A stretch of 64,000 nt of DNA, taken from Pseudomonas sp. P818. Its GTDB lineage: Bacteria > Pseudomonadota > Gammaproteobacteria > Pseudomonadales > Pseudomonadaceae. The notes beneath the pieces were generated by a model. The model searched no databases and had not been told where the DNA came from. It worked only from the letters and a program-made list of their open reading frames with translations. Below, piece after piece: positions 35,616 through 43,661 of this stretch. A program made the translations under genes and the position numbers. Position 1 is the first letter of the stretch; each line of letters begins with the position of its first letter. Where the stretch lies: positions 930,001-994,000 of the forward strand of contig NZ_ATKM01000005.1 in NCBI RefSeq assembly GCF_000418555.1, written 5' to 3'.

Positions 35616-36332
35616 ATGCGCGAAGAAGCGCCGCGGGCCGTCACCATCATCTGTCGCGCCCTGCAGGAGCAGATAGACCGGGGCCTGTTGCCCTCCGGCA
35701 GCAAGCTGCCGGCCGAGCGCAGGCTCAGCGAACTGTTCGATACCACGCGCATCACCCTGCGCGAGGCGCTCGGGCAGCTGGAGGCGCAGGGGCTGGTCTA
35801 TCGCGAGGAGCGTCGTGGCTGGTTCGTTTCACCGACGCGGGTGGCCTACAACCCCCTGGTCCGCACTCACTTTCACGCCATGGTGGCCGAGCAGGGGCGG
35901 GTGCCGGCTACCGAAGTGCTGAGCGCCAGGCTGATGCCGGCCAGTGCGGAAATCTGCCAGGTGCTGGAGCTGCCGGCGCTGTCGAGCGTCTATCAGGTAT
36001 GCCGCGTGCGGCGCATCGACGGGCGTCTGGTGCTGTATGTCGAGCACTATCTCAACCCGGCCTATTTCCCCGGCATCCTCGACTTCGACCTGACCCGCTC
36101 GCTGACCGACCTCTACGCCAGCGAGTACGGCATTCACTACGGTCGCGTGCGCTTCGACATGGAGCCTACCGCGCTGCATGCCGAAGCTGCGGCCAGCCTC
36201 AAGGTGGCGCCCGGTAGCCCGGCGCTGCGCATCACCCGGGTCAACCGCGACCAGCACGGACGCATCATCGACTGCGACCTGGAATTCTGGCGCCACGACG
36301 CCATTCACGTCAGCGTCGAAGTCCCCGAGTAG
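35616..36332 (+). CDS. GntR-family (UTRA/HutC) transcriptional regulator
   Basis: A 238-residue regulator. The N-terminal winged helix-turn-helix has LLPSGSKLPAERRLSELFDT, then TRITLREALGQLEAQGLVYR; the UTRA ligand domain follows from residue 85 (LVLYVEHYLNPAYFPGILDF, SPALRITRVNRDQHG). The ATG has AAGGGGAGA 6 bases upstream. It is divergent from the ABC operon and flanked by matching palindromes. UTRA regulators sense small molecules such as phosphonates, histidine products or sugars, and it most likely represses this importer. Confidence 0.9.
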   Translation: MREEAPRAVTIICRALQEQIDRGLLPSGSKLPAERRLSELFDTTRITLREALGQLEAQGLVYREERRGWFVSPTRVAYNPLVRTHFHAMVAEQGRVPATEVLSARLMPASAEICQVLELPALSSVYQVCRVRRIDGRLVLYVEHYLNPAYFPGILDFDLTRSLTDLYASEYGIHYGRVRFDMEPTALHAEAAASLKVAPGSPALRITRVNRDQHGRIIDCDLEFWRHDAIHVSVEVPE

Positions 36333-36479
36333 GGGGCGCCGCGCACACCAGTGGCTCGTCGAGGTACGCGGCGCATCTGACCGTCCGTCGGTTTCGGCGA
36401 TGTTTTTCCAGCCAATGTCGAAATGGCGCTCCCTGGTTCGACTATCCAGTACCCACCCACCAAGGAACTGGAGCGCGCC

Positions 36480-36854
36480 ATGAAATACCTCTGCCTCGTC
36501 TACGCCAACGAACAGGAGCTGCACAGCTCCCCCGACAGCCCGCATGACAGCGAGTGCTTCGCCTACGCCAATGCGGTACAGGAGAGCGGGCGCATGCTCG
36601 CCGCCGAGGCGCTGCAGTCGGTGCAGGCCGCCACCACCGTACGCATGCGCGGCGGCAAGCTGGCGATCACCGACGGCCCCTTCGCCGAAACCAAGGAGCA
36701 ACTGGCCGGCTTCTATCTGGTGGAGGCGCGCGACCTCAACGAGGCCATCCAGCTCGCCGGACACATTCCCGCCGCCCGTGTCGGCTGCGTGGAGGTGCGC
36801 CCGGTGCGCGAGCTGGATATCCAGCCGGCGCAGCTGCAGGCCGGCCAGCACTGA
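36480..36854 (+). CDS. YciI-family (YCII-related) protein
   Basis: A 124-residue protein beginning MKYLCLVYANEQELHSSPDS with the family core ITDGPFAETKEQLAGFYLVE and ARDLNEAIQLAGHIP. These are dimeric alpha-beta barrel proteins; in many bacteria they occur beside ECF sigma factors, but none is here. The start at 36480 follows GGAGCGCGCC. DUF899 follows after 33 bases on the same strand. The enzymatic role is unknown. Confidence 0.85.
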   Translation: MKYLCLVYANEQELHSSPDSPHDSECFAYANAVQESGRMLAAEALQSVQAATTVRMRGGKLAITDGPFAETKEQLAGFYLVEARDLNEAIQLAGHIPAARVGCVEVRPVRELDIQPAQLQAGQH

Positions 36855-36887
36855 GCCGGCAAGGCTCGATCAACCGGGAGAACCGCC

Positions 36888-37670
36888 ATGGATCGCCGCT
36901 ATATCCCCGAAGTCGCCACGCGTGAGCAGTGGCTGGCAGCGCGCAAGGCGCTGCTCGAACAGGAAAAGGCGCTGACCCGTCAGCGCGACGCAATCAACCG
37001 CGCCCGCCGTGCCCTGCCCATGGTGCTGGTGGAAGAGGATTACCGCTTCGATGGCCCGAATGGTGAGGTTGGACTAGAGGCGCTGTTCGACGGGCGCAGC
37101 CAGCTGATCGTTTACCACTTCATGTACCACATGGATCGCGGGGAGGGCTGCGACGGCTGTTCCTGCCTGGTGGACAACATCGGCCACCAGGCCCATCTGC
37201 ATGCCCGCGACACCAATCTGGTGCTGGTCTCCCGCGCGCCCTTGGCCGATCTCGAAGCCTTCAAGCGGCGCATGGGCTGGAGCCTGCCCTGGTACAGCTC
37301 CTACGGCAGCCGCTTCAACTACGACTACCACGCCACCACCGACGAGCAGGTCGCGCCGGTCGAATACAACTACCGCGACAAGGACGAGCTCGAGCGCCTG
37401 GGCCTGACCTATCACATCCAGGGCGAGCAGCCCGGCGTCAGCGTGTTCCTGCGCGACGGCGGGCGGATCTACCACACCTACTCCTGTTATGGCCGAGGGC
37501 TGGAGATGCTGATGAGCAGCTTCCATTTCCTCGACTTCACGCCTTTTGGCCGCGGCGAGGGTTGGGATGGCATGCCCGATCTGGACGGCAAGGGGCTCAA
37601 CTGGACGCGCCTGCATGACGAGTACGAACAAAGCGCACCCACCCACGACTGCTGCGGCCACAAGGCCTGA
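36888..37670 (+). CDS. DUF899 (thioredoxin-like fold) protein
   Basis: A 260-residue protein of the DUF899 family. It begins YIPEVATREQWLAARKALLE, then has QLIVYHFMYHMDRGEGCDGC with the CDGCSC cysteine cluster where thioredoxins have CxxC, and GWSLPWYSSYGSRFNYDYH. The C-terminus has a CC pair (THDCCGHKA). Fold and cysteines suggest a redox role, but no activity is established to my knowledge. It probably shares a transcript with the YciI gene. Confidence 0.85.
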   Translation: MDRRYIPEVATREQWLAARKALLEQEKALTRQRDAINRARRALPMVLVEEDYRFDGPNGEVGLEALFDGRSQLIVYHFMYHMDRGEGCDGCSCLVDNIGHQAHLHARDTNLVLVSRAPLADLEAFKRRMGWSLPWYSSYGSRFNYDYHATTDEQVAPVEYNYRDKDELERLGLTYHIQGEQPGVSVFLRDGGRIYHTYSCYGRGLEMLMSSFHFLDFTPFGRGEGWDGMPDLDGKGLNWTRLHDEYEQSAPTHDCCGHKA

Positions 37671-37864
37671 ACCTCAGGCTTTGTACGAAAAGTCGTCGAG
37701 CGATGGTCAGGCAATACCGATGGCGGCCCCGCAAAAACAGGCGAAGAACGGCCGGGGTCGCGCTCGACTTTACGTGTTGTAAATGAGCATTCTGAGTCTG
37801 TTTTTAACGCAGCATCACCGAGCGCAGGCACTTTTTGTACAGAGCCTAGCGAAGGAGAAACAAT

Positions 37865-38287
37865 ATGAGTCAGCACGAACTGCAAGATGCCCTGAACGAC
37901 TGGACCGAAGCCTGCCGCAGCAAGGACGTGGCGCGCATCATGAGTCACTACGTCGAGGACGTGGTGTCCTACGATGCCGTGGGCCCCTTGCGCTTTCAGG
38001 GGCGCCCGGCGTACCAGGCACATTGGCAGGCCTGCATGGAGATGTGCAGCGGCCCGGGGATGTTCGAGCCGCATGAGCCGACCTTCACCGCCAGCGGCGA
38101 TCTCGGTGTGACCCACTACCTGTTGCACTGCGGCGGCAGCAATGAGAAGGGCGAGCTGCAGACCTGCTGGATGCGCGTGACCCAGTGCCTGCGCCGCCAG
38201 GGTGGCCGCTGGCTGATCTTCCACGAACACTTCTCCGCCCCGAGCGACATGGAAAGCGGCAAGGCGCTGTTTGATCTTCAACCCTAG
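37865..38287 (+). CDS. SnoaL-like/NTF2-fold protein (YybH family)
   Basis: A 140-residue cone-fold protein: LQDALNDWTEACRSKDVARI, YVEDVVSYDAVGPLRFQGR, and the C-terminal WRLIFHEHFSAP-type strand (GGRWLIFHEHFSAPSDMESG). Family members are small enzymes or binding proteins with varied substrates. GAAGGAGAAACAAT gives a good ribosome site before the ATG. The three genes 36480-38287 may form one stress- or redox-related unit, though 194 bases separate this one from DUF899. Confidence 0.8.
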   Translation: MSQHELQDALNDWTEACRSKDVARIMSHYVEDVVSYDAVGPLRFQGRPAYQAHWQACMEMCSGPGMFEPHEPTFTASGDLGVTHYLLHCGGSNEKGELQTCWMRVTQCLRRQGGRWLIFHEHFSAPSDMESGKALFDLQP

Positions 38288-38302
38288 GAGTGGGTATTCG
38301 AC

Positions 38303-38839
38303 TTACTGACGACCCAGCGCCATGCAGGACGGCTCGTAGTTCTGCTGGCAGGCACTCTGGTACAGGCGCTGGGCCTGGTCGGGGTCGCGCGAAACACCGC
38401 CCTCGCCACGGCGGTAGAGGTTGCCCAGCACATGCTGGGCCATGGGGTTGCCCGCAGCGGCCGACTGATTGAGGTACTTGAGCATGTCGCGCTGGTTGGC
38501 GAACTCAGGGGCATCGCGCCCGGTATAGAGATAGGCCAGGCTCACCGCCGCCATGGCGTGGCCCTTGTCGGCGGCCTGCTTCCACCAGTATTCGGCCTGC
38601 TTGAGGTTCTTCTCCGGCTGGCCGACGAAGTAGCTGCTGCCGAGCTGGAACTGGCTGTCCAGGTCGCCGCGCTGGGCCTGTTGGCGTAACTGATCCTGTT
38701 CGGTCTGAGTGATGGGCTGTTCTGCCTGCGGCTGCTCGTCGGGCTTGGCGGCATCAGGCTCACGTCCGGCGCAGCCTGCCAATAGCACGAAGGCGAGCAG
38801 GGCGGCGATGGTGTGAAATCGGTTGAATGGACTGGGCAT
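38303..38839 (-). CDS. Sel1-repeat lipoprotein
   Basis: A 178-residue secreted protein. The signal peptide ends in the lipobox LLAGC (cysteine at about 23), followed by an acidic/proline-rich linker (PDEQPQAEQPITQTEQDQ) and three Sel1 repeats: QFQLGSSYFVGQPEKNLKQA, AMAAVSLAYLYTGRDAPEFA, PMAQHVLGNLYRRGEGGVSR. The start has GGGAG 9 bases upstream. It is likely an envelope scaffold. It is convergent with the SnoaL-like gene. Confidence 0.85.
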   Translation of the reverse strand: MPSPFNRFHTIAALLAFVLLAGCAGREPDAAKPDEQPQAEQPITQTEQDQLRQQAQRGDLDSQFQLGSSYFVGQPEKNLKQAEYWWKQAADKGHAMAAVSLAYLYTGRDAPEFANQRDMLKYLNQSAAAGNPMAQHVLGNLYRRGEGGVSRDPDQAQRLYQSACQQNYEPSCMALGRQ

Positions 38840-38990
38840 GACGGTGGCTCCCTGAGCGATAAAACGAGGCAAGTCGCTGTTAGGCCTGCCTCGCTCACCT
38901 TAGTTCGCTCTGATCCGACTGTGCAGTATCGACTTCACACACGCGCCACGAGCTGCAATCCTGAGCGCTGATTTCGCTTACGAGGCAGCC

Positions 38991-40118
38991 ATGAAGATCA
39001 GTGCGGATTTCGACAGCGGCAATATTCAGGTCATCGACGCCAGTGACCCGCAGCGCGTGCTGCTGGCCATGCGGCCGGACCTCAACAGCCATCATTTCCA
39101 GTGGTTTCACTTCCAGGTCGAAGGGCTGCAGCCGGGACAGCGCTATGGCTTCAACCTGACCAATGCCGGGCAATCGGCTTATAACCGTGCCTGGGACGGT
39201 TACCAGGCCGTGGCCAGTTACGACCAGCAGGACTGGTTCCGTGTGCCGACGCGCTTCGAGGATGGGCAACTGCTCTTCGAGTTACAGGCCGAGCACGCGA
39301 GCGTACGCTTCGCCTATTTCGAGCCTTACCCGCGGGCACGCCACGAACGCTTGATCGCCAAGGCGCTGGAGCGCGGTGCCGAGCTGGTGGCCAGTGGCAG
39401 AAGCCTGGAAGGGCGCGATATCCAGCTGCTGCGCATCGGCGCTCAGGCCGCCGCGCCGCGCAAGCTGTGGCTCATCGCCCAGCAGCACCCCGGCGAGCAC
39501 ATGGCTGAGTGGTTCATGGAGGGGCTGATCGAACGCCTGCAGGACCCACATGACGTCGAGGTCCAGGGGCTGCTGGCCGAGGCCGAGTTCTACCTGGTGC
39601 CGAACATGAATCCGGACGGCGCCTTCCGCGGCCATCTGCGTACCAACCTGGCGGGGCAGGACCTCAATCGCGCCTGGCAGTCGGCCAGCTCCGAACGCAG
39701 CCCGGAAGTGCTGTTCGCGTTGCAGCACATGCAGCGTATCGGCGTCGACCTGTTCCTCGATATCCATGGCGACGAGGAAATCCCCCACGTGTTCACCGCA
39801 GGTTGCGAGGGCAACCCCGGCTATACGCCGCGCCTGGCCGCGCTGGAGGAAGACTTCCGCCAGCGCCTGGTAGGCATCGGCGCCGAGTTCCAGACCCGCT
39901 TCGGTTATCCGCGCGACGAGCCCGGCCAGGCCAACCTGACCCTGGCCTGCAACGCGGTGGGCGAGGCCTTCGATTGCCTGTCGTTCACCATCGAGATGCC
40001 GTTCAAGGATCACGACGACAACCCGCAGCCGCGCACCGGCTGGAATGGCGCGCGTTCGCAGAAACTGGGGCGGGATGTTTTGACGGTGCTGGCGCAGATG
40101 GTCGGGCGCTTGCGCTGA
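38991..40118 (+). CDS. M14 zinc carboxypeptidase, cytosolic carboxypeptidase-like
   Basis: A 375-residue protein with an N-terminal beta domain (about 1-115) and an M14 catalytic domain. Zinc ligands lie in AQQHPGEHMAEWFMEGL (HxxE) and FLDIHGDEEIPHV; NPDGAFRGHLR and DLNRAW bind the substrate carboxylate; the catalytic glutamate is in FTIEMPFKD. The layout matches the cytosolic carboxypeptidase (CCP, deglutamylase) group, which in eukaryotes trims polyglutamate. There is no signal peptide. The bacterial substrate is unknown. The gene stands alone. Confidence 0.88.
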   Translation: MKISADFDSGNIQVIDASDPQRVLLAMRPDLNSHHFQWFHFQVEGLQPGQRYGFNLTNAGQSAYNRAWDGYQAVASYDQQDWFRVPTRFEDGQLLFELQAEHASVRFAYFEPYPRARHERLIAKALERGAELVASGRSLEGRDIQLLRIGAQAAAPRKLWLIAQQHPGEHMAEWFMEGLIERLQDPHDVEVQGLLAEAEFYLVPNMNPDGAFRGHLRTNLAGQDLNRAWQSASSERSPEVLFALQHMQRIGVDLFLDIHGDEEIPHVFTAGCEGNPGYTPRLAALEEDFRQRLVGIGAEFQTRFGYPRDEPGQANLTLACNAVGEAFDCLSFTIEMPFKDHDDNPQPRTGWNGARSQKLGRDVLTVLAQMVGRLR

Positions 40119-40178
40119 AACGGCGCCTGCAGGCTCGCGGCCGCTCTGCATACAGTCCCTGGCTTGTCGCCAAACTTT

Positions 40179-40206
40179 ATAAAAAAAGCCCGTCACGAGG
40201 ACGGGC
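40179..40206 (-). terminator. rho-independent terminator of the OprD-type porin gene
   Basis: On the minus strand GCCCGTC and GACGGGC form a perfect 7-bp stem with a 5-base loop, followed by seven Ts (complement of 40181-40187). It lies about 55 bases after the porin stop. Confidence 0.88.
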
Positions 40207-40259
40207 CTAAAGTGCCGTTAACACACAGGAGTCAATAGGACGTAATGAAGCGTCCGGTG

Positions 40260-41549
40260 TTACAGAATCGACAGCGGATAGTTGATGATCAGACGGTTTT
40301 CGTGCAGATCCTGGCCAACGTCGCGGCGGACGTCGGAGTTACGCCAGCGCACGTTGAGGTTCTTCAAGGTGCCTTCCTGAATGGTGTAGGCCAGCTCGGT
40401 CTCACGGCTCCACTCTTCGGCGTCGGTGCGGCCGCTGGCATGGATGTTGGAGCCGCTGGTGTAGCGGTTCATCAGGGTCAGGCCGGGGATGCCGAGGCCA
40501 GCGAAGTTGTAGTCATGGCGCAGCTGCCAGGAGCGCTCCTCGGGGCTGTCGAATGCGGAGAGGAAACCGTCGTTGACCAGCGAGCCGCCGCTGGCACCGT
40601 CGACACGCAGGAATTTGGTGTCCCCGCTCAGCCGCTGGTAGGTGACCTGGAAGGTGTTGTTGCCTCTCTTGGCCGACAGCGCACCCTGATACACCTTGTT
40701 ATCCAGATCGCCAGCTTTGGATGAGCCTTCGTCCTTGCCATTGAAGTAGCCCAGGTTGGCACCCAGTACCCAGTCACCCACTGGCTGGCTGTGGGTCAGC
40801 TGTACGAAACTCTGCTGATAGACATTCTCCAGGCGAGCGTGCCAGACGCCGACCATGGTGCTGTTGCCGTTGAAGCGGTATTCACCACCGGCGAAGTTGA
40901 AGTCATCACCCTCTACCAGGCCAATCGTGCCGCCGGCGTTGTAGGCCATCTCTTCGCGGCTTGCATCGTGACGCTGGCTGTTCTTCCAGAACTGGCCGCC
41001 GTACAGGGTCAGACCGTCGATTTCGCCGGACGTCAGCTGAGCGCCCTGGAAGGTTTGCGGCAGCGAACGGCCGTCGTCAGCGCGCAGTATCGGCAGCACG
41101 GCGAACCATTCGCCGACCTTCAGTTCGGTCTTGGAGAGCTTGGCCTTGGCAGCCACAGCGGTACGGCCGTATTGATCGGCTGCTTCACCGTCATCGTGGA
41201 TAGGCATCAGCTGGGTGTTGGCGGCGCCTCGGTTGCCGTCCAGCTTGATGCTGTACAGGCCGAGCACATCGAGGCCGAAGCCGACAGTGCCCTGGGTGTA
41301 GCCGGAGCGGGCATCGAGAATGAAGTTCTGGGTCCAGCCTTCAGCTTGGCCCTGACGCTCACGATTGTTTGCCGGGCCGATCATCGGATCGGTGCCGTTT
41401 AGGTAGTTGCGGTTGAAGTAGTAATTGCGCAGGCCGAGGTTGACCTTGGCGTCCTCGACGAAGCCGGCGGCGTGCGTGGCGTTCGGCATAACCAGGGCCA
41501 GCGCCGTGCTGCCGAGCAGGGCCAATGGAACGATGTTGCGTGCGGTCAT
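40260..41549 (-). CDS. OprD-family outer-membrane porin
   Basis: A 429-residue porin with signal peptide MTARNIVPLALLGSTALALV, cleaved after THA. The mature start AGFVEDAKVNLGLRNYYFNR is typical of OprD/OpdX substrate-specific channels, as are GYTQGTVGFGLDVLGLYSIK, NTFQVTYQRLSGDTKFLRVD, and the C-terminal strand ENRLIINYPLSIL. It should form an 18-strand barrel taking up a small carboxylate or amino acid; the exact substrate cannot be assigned. The start at 41549 gives the signal peptide, with GGGAG 10 bases upstream. Confidence 0.92.
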   Translation of the reverse strand: MTARNIVPLALLGSTALALVMPNATHAAGFVEDAKVNLGLRNYYFNRNYLNGTDPMIGPANNRERQGQAEGWTQNFILDARSGYTQGTVGFGLDVLGLYSIKLDGNRGAANTQLMPIHDDGEAADQYGRTAVAAKAKLSKTELKVGEWFAVLPILRADDGRSLPQTFQGAQLTSGEIDGLTLYGGQFWKNSQRHDASREEMAYNAGGTIGLVEGDDFNFAGGEYRFNGNSTMVGVWHARLENVYQQSFVQLTHSQPVGDWVLGANLGYFNGKDEGSSKAGDLDNKVYQGALSAKRGNNTFQVTYQRLSGDTKFLRVDGASGGSLVNDGFLSAFDSPEERSWQLRHDYNFAGLGIPGLTLMNRYTSGSNIHASGRTDAEEWSRETELAYTIQEGTLKNLNVRWRNSDVRRDVGQDLHENRLIINYPLSIL

Positions 41550-42302
41550 TATTGTTGTGCTCCCAGTTTTTGAACGAACCATCCCCTGCTGGTCTGCATA
41601 AGGACCTGCATGATGGGAATGTTGTGTTTGCCCGTGCAGGGCGATAAGCCCGGCCGAACGCGGCCGGTCATTGCTGGTGGCTGACGTCAGCCTCCGGCGA
41701 ATCCGGTTCTATGGCGTGTGGCGGCGGTGGATGCCGAGCAGAGGAGGAGCTGCTGCGCTGAGGGAGAGGCGAGGGTAGTCATCTAGTGGCCCTGATTATT
41801 GTTGTTATCGTTGTCATATGTCGTCATACAACATTGCCGATTATCGACAGGCTTTTTTACGCTTGTCAACGCATGGTTAGACGAAAGTCTGAGTGTTTGT
41901 GGCCAGTGAATACTGGGTTTTGGCGCGATTAGGAACTGTCGCGGTTGATGCAAGAGCAGGGTGTGGCATCCGCACGATTGCGCTGTTGTTGTGTGATAAC
42001 GTATGACAAATTTACTTACATCAACAGCTTAGCCATGTCGCATTGCCTGATTGAAGCCGTCCGCCAGGTGAGTGAGCTGACTGCTGATAGTCGCCTGTTT
42101 CCGCCTGGCGAGGTCAGGAAGCGTGCGAGCACTACTGCGTAGGCGACGAGGCGGACCACGCGTCTCTGGCCGGCCGCAATGATGACGACAAGCGGGCGTT
42201 GTCGCGTCGTCTGGAGCGCGCGCTGGTGGCGCGCCTGCCGCAGATATCCGGCGATATCGCTGGATATGCGTGATATTCCGCGAGCGACCTTGAGCTGGGG
42301 GA
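41550..42302. other. long non-coding stretch between the porin gene and soxR
   Basis: No convincing gene in about 750 bases; short open frames here have neither ribosome sites nor recognisable content. Around 41808-41832 is an imperfect palindrome with arms GTTGT and ACAAC enclosing CATATG and GTCATA; GTATGACAAA recurs at 42001. These look like sites of a GntR-type regulator controlling the porin, about 260-450 bases upstream of its start. Confidence 0.45.
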
Positions 42303-42764
42303 TCAATCGCCTCCAAGCAGGCGCGGACCGCTTCCCTGGTTGCCGAGGCGATCGCCCGGGTTGCGCAGCGGGCAGTCGTCCATTGATAGGCAGCCGCAGC
42401 CGATGCAGCCGGTGAGCTGATCACGCAACCTGCGCAAGCGCTCGATACGGGCGTCCAGTTCCTGTTTCCAATGCTGCGAAAAGCGCTGCCAGTCGGCTGC
42501 CGTTGGCGTGTGATCCTGCGGGAGCGTGGCAAGGATCGCACCGATATCCGCCAGCGGTATTCCCAGGCGTTGCGCCACCTTGATCAAGGCAACCCGACGC
42601 AAGATCTGTCGTGGATACCTGCGCTGATTACCTGCGTTGCGCTGGCTGTGAATCAGCCCCTTGGCCTCGTAGAAATGCAGCGTGGAAACACTCACCCCGC
42701 TGCGCTCGGCTACCTGACCGACAGTGAGGGGCCGTTCGAGACGTTCGTGTGGTGCTGCAGGCAT
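42303..42764 (-). CDS. soxR: redox-sensitive transcriptional activator SoxR
   Basis: A 153-residue MerR-family protein. It has the N-terminal helix-turn-helix [20 protein letters not shown], a dimerisation helix, and the [2Fe-2S] cluster motif [12 protein letters not shown] (CX2CXCX5C) near residue 125. One-electron oxidation of the cluster by redox-cycling compounds switches transcription on by untwisting promoters with long spacers. The ATG at 42764 is divergent from a flavin reductase pseudogene; a SoxR box lies between them. Confidence 0.96.
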   Translation of the reverse strand: MPAAPHERLERPLTVGQVAERSGVSVSTLHFYEAKGLIHSQRNAGNQRRYPRQILRRVALIKVAQRLGIPLADIGAILATLPQDHTPTAADWQRFSQHWKQELDARIERLRRLRDQLTGCIGCGCLSMDDCPLRNPGDRLGNQGSGPRLLGGD

Positions 42765-42775
42765 GAAACTTCCTC

Positions 42776-42806
42776 TTGACCTCAAGTTAAGTTGAGGTTT
42801 TACCCT
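42776..42806 (+). promoter_or_regulatory. SoxR-regulated promoter with SoxR box
   Basis: CCTCAAGTTAAGTTGAGG (42780-42797) matches the enterobacterial/Pseudomonas SoxR palindrome with a single asymmetry. It sits between -35 TTGACC (42776-42781) and -10 TACCCT (42801-42806), spaced 19 bases, the over-long spacer expected for a MerR-family activated promoter. It reads towards the flavin reductase locus. Confidence 0.9.
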
Positions 42807-42841
42807 CGCAGGCCTTGATAGACAACACCGAGGGCATTCCC

Positions 42842-43437
42842 ATGCAGGACCGCATCCGACTGGTACTGATTTACGGCAGCGTGCGCGAAGAGCGCTTCTG
42901 CGACCAGGTGGTAGCCTGGGCGCGTGAGCAGATCGAACAGCGCAGCGAGTTCGAACTGAGCCTGGTCGATCCGGCTGTGATGTTCCGCCAGCCTGGCGAG
43001 GCGCCGGCGATCGCCGAGCAACGCTATCAGTCGTTGCAGCAGCTGCTGCGTGCCGACGCCTTTCTGATCGTTACCCCGGAGTACAACCACGGCTATCCGG
43101 CGGCGCTCAAGCAATTCATCGACGAAGTGCCGGCATCCTGGGAGGCGCGGCCGGTGGGGTTCGTCAGCTATGGCGGGGTGTCTGGAGGGCTGCGTGCGGT
43201 GGAGCAGCTGCGTCAGGTGCTGGCAGAGTCATCGATGGGGTTCGTCTGCACGCCATGACGGTGCGCGGCTCGGTTAGCTTCACCAATGCCTGGGAACAGT
43301 TCGATGACCAGGGGCGGTTGAGCGAGCCGCGACGCGCCAACTCGGCGCTGGCGCATACCCTGGTGCAGTTGAACTGGTGGGCGCAGACGCTACGCGCCGG
43401 GCGCGAGCGGGTGCCTTACGAGCGGGTCAGGGGGTAG
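42842..43437 (+). pseudogene. NADPH-dependent FMN reductase, frameshifted
   Basis: Frame 1 encodes 138 residues of a flavodoxin-like NAD(P)H:FMN/quinone reductase: [60 protein letters not shown], then a stop at 43258. The expected C-terminus continues at once in another frame, MTVRGSVSFTNAWEQFDDQG ... WWAQTL, to 43437. One base is missing near 43245-43252 (GTCTGCACGCC where two residues before HAMTV are expected). Total length (about 199 codons) fits the family. Either a real one-base deletion or a sequencing error. It is the target of the adjacent SoxR box. Confidence 0.85.
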
Positions 43438-43444
43438 AAACGAC

Positions 43445-43652
43445 GTAGCCCGGATGCAAGCCGGGAGCTTTTTAGGGCACCCGCGGATTGCATCCGGGCT
43501 ACGGAGTAGTCATCTGTAGGCAGGCAACCCGCCAGGGCTATGTGGCGGGTTTCACCCGCCCTACGAACGTTGCGGTCCTGCTGTCCTTCTTTTGCCCTCT
43601 CCTCCAACCCCTCTCCACTAGGCGTGCCCCCAATAAATGGGAGAGGGGAGTC
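43445..43652. repeat. cluster of three dispersed repeats downstream of gcvT
   Basis: GTAGCCCGGATGCAAGCCGG ... GCATCCGGGCTACG (43445-43502), a GTAGG...CCTAC palindrome with ACCCGCC/GGCGGGT arms (43516-43565), and a C/T-rich unit CCCTCTCC ... GGGAGAGGGG (43593-43650) follow one another. All have relatives elsewhere in the window. They lie between the convergent reductase pseudogene and gcvT. Confidence 0.75.
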
Positions 43653-43661
43653 GGGCGCTGA

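Noticed and set aside
41945..42306. Short frames on both strands between the porin gene and soxR
   Set aside because: No ribosome sites and no coherent protein features; the plus-strand 35-residue tail from 42034 faintly resembles a GntR N-terminus but stops at once.
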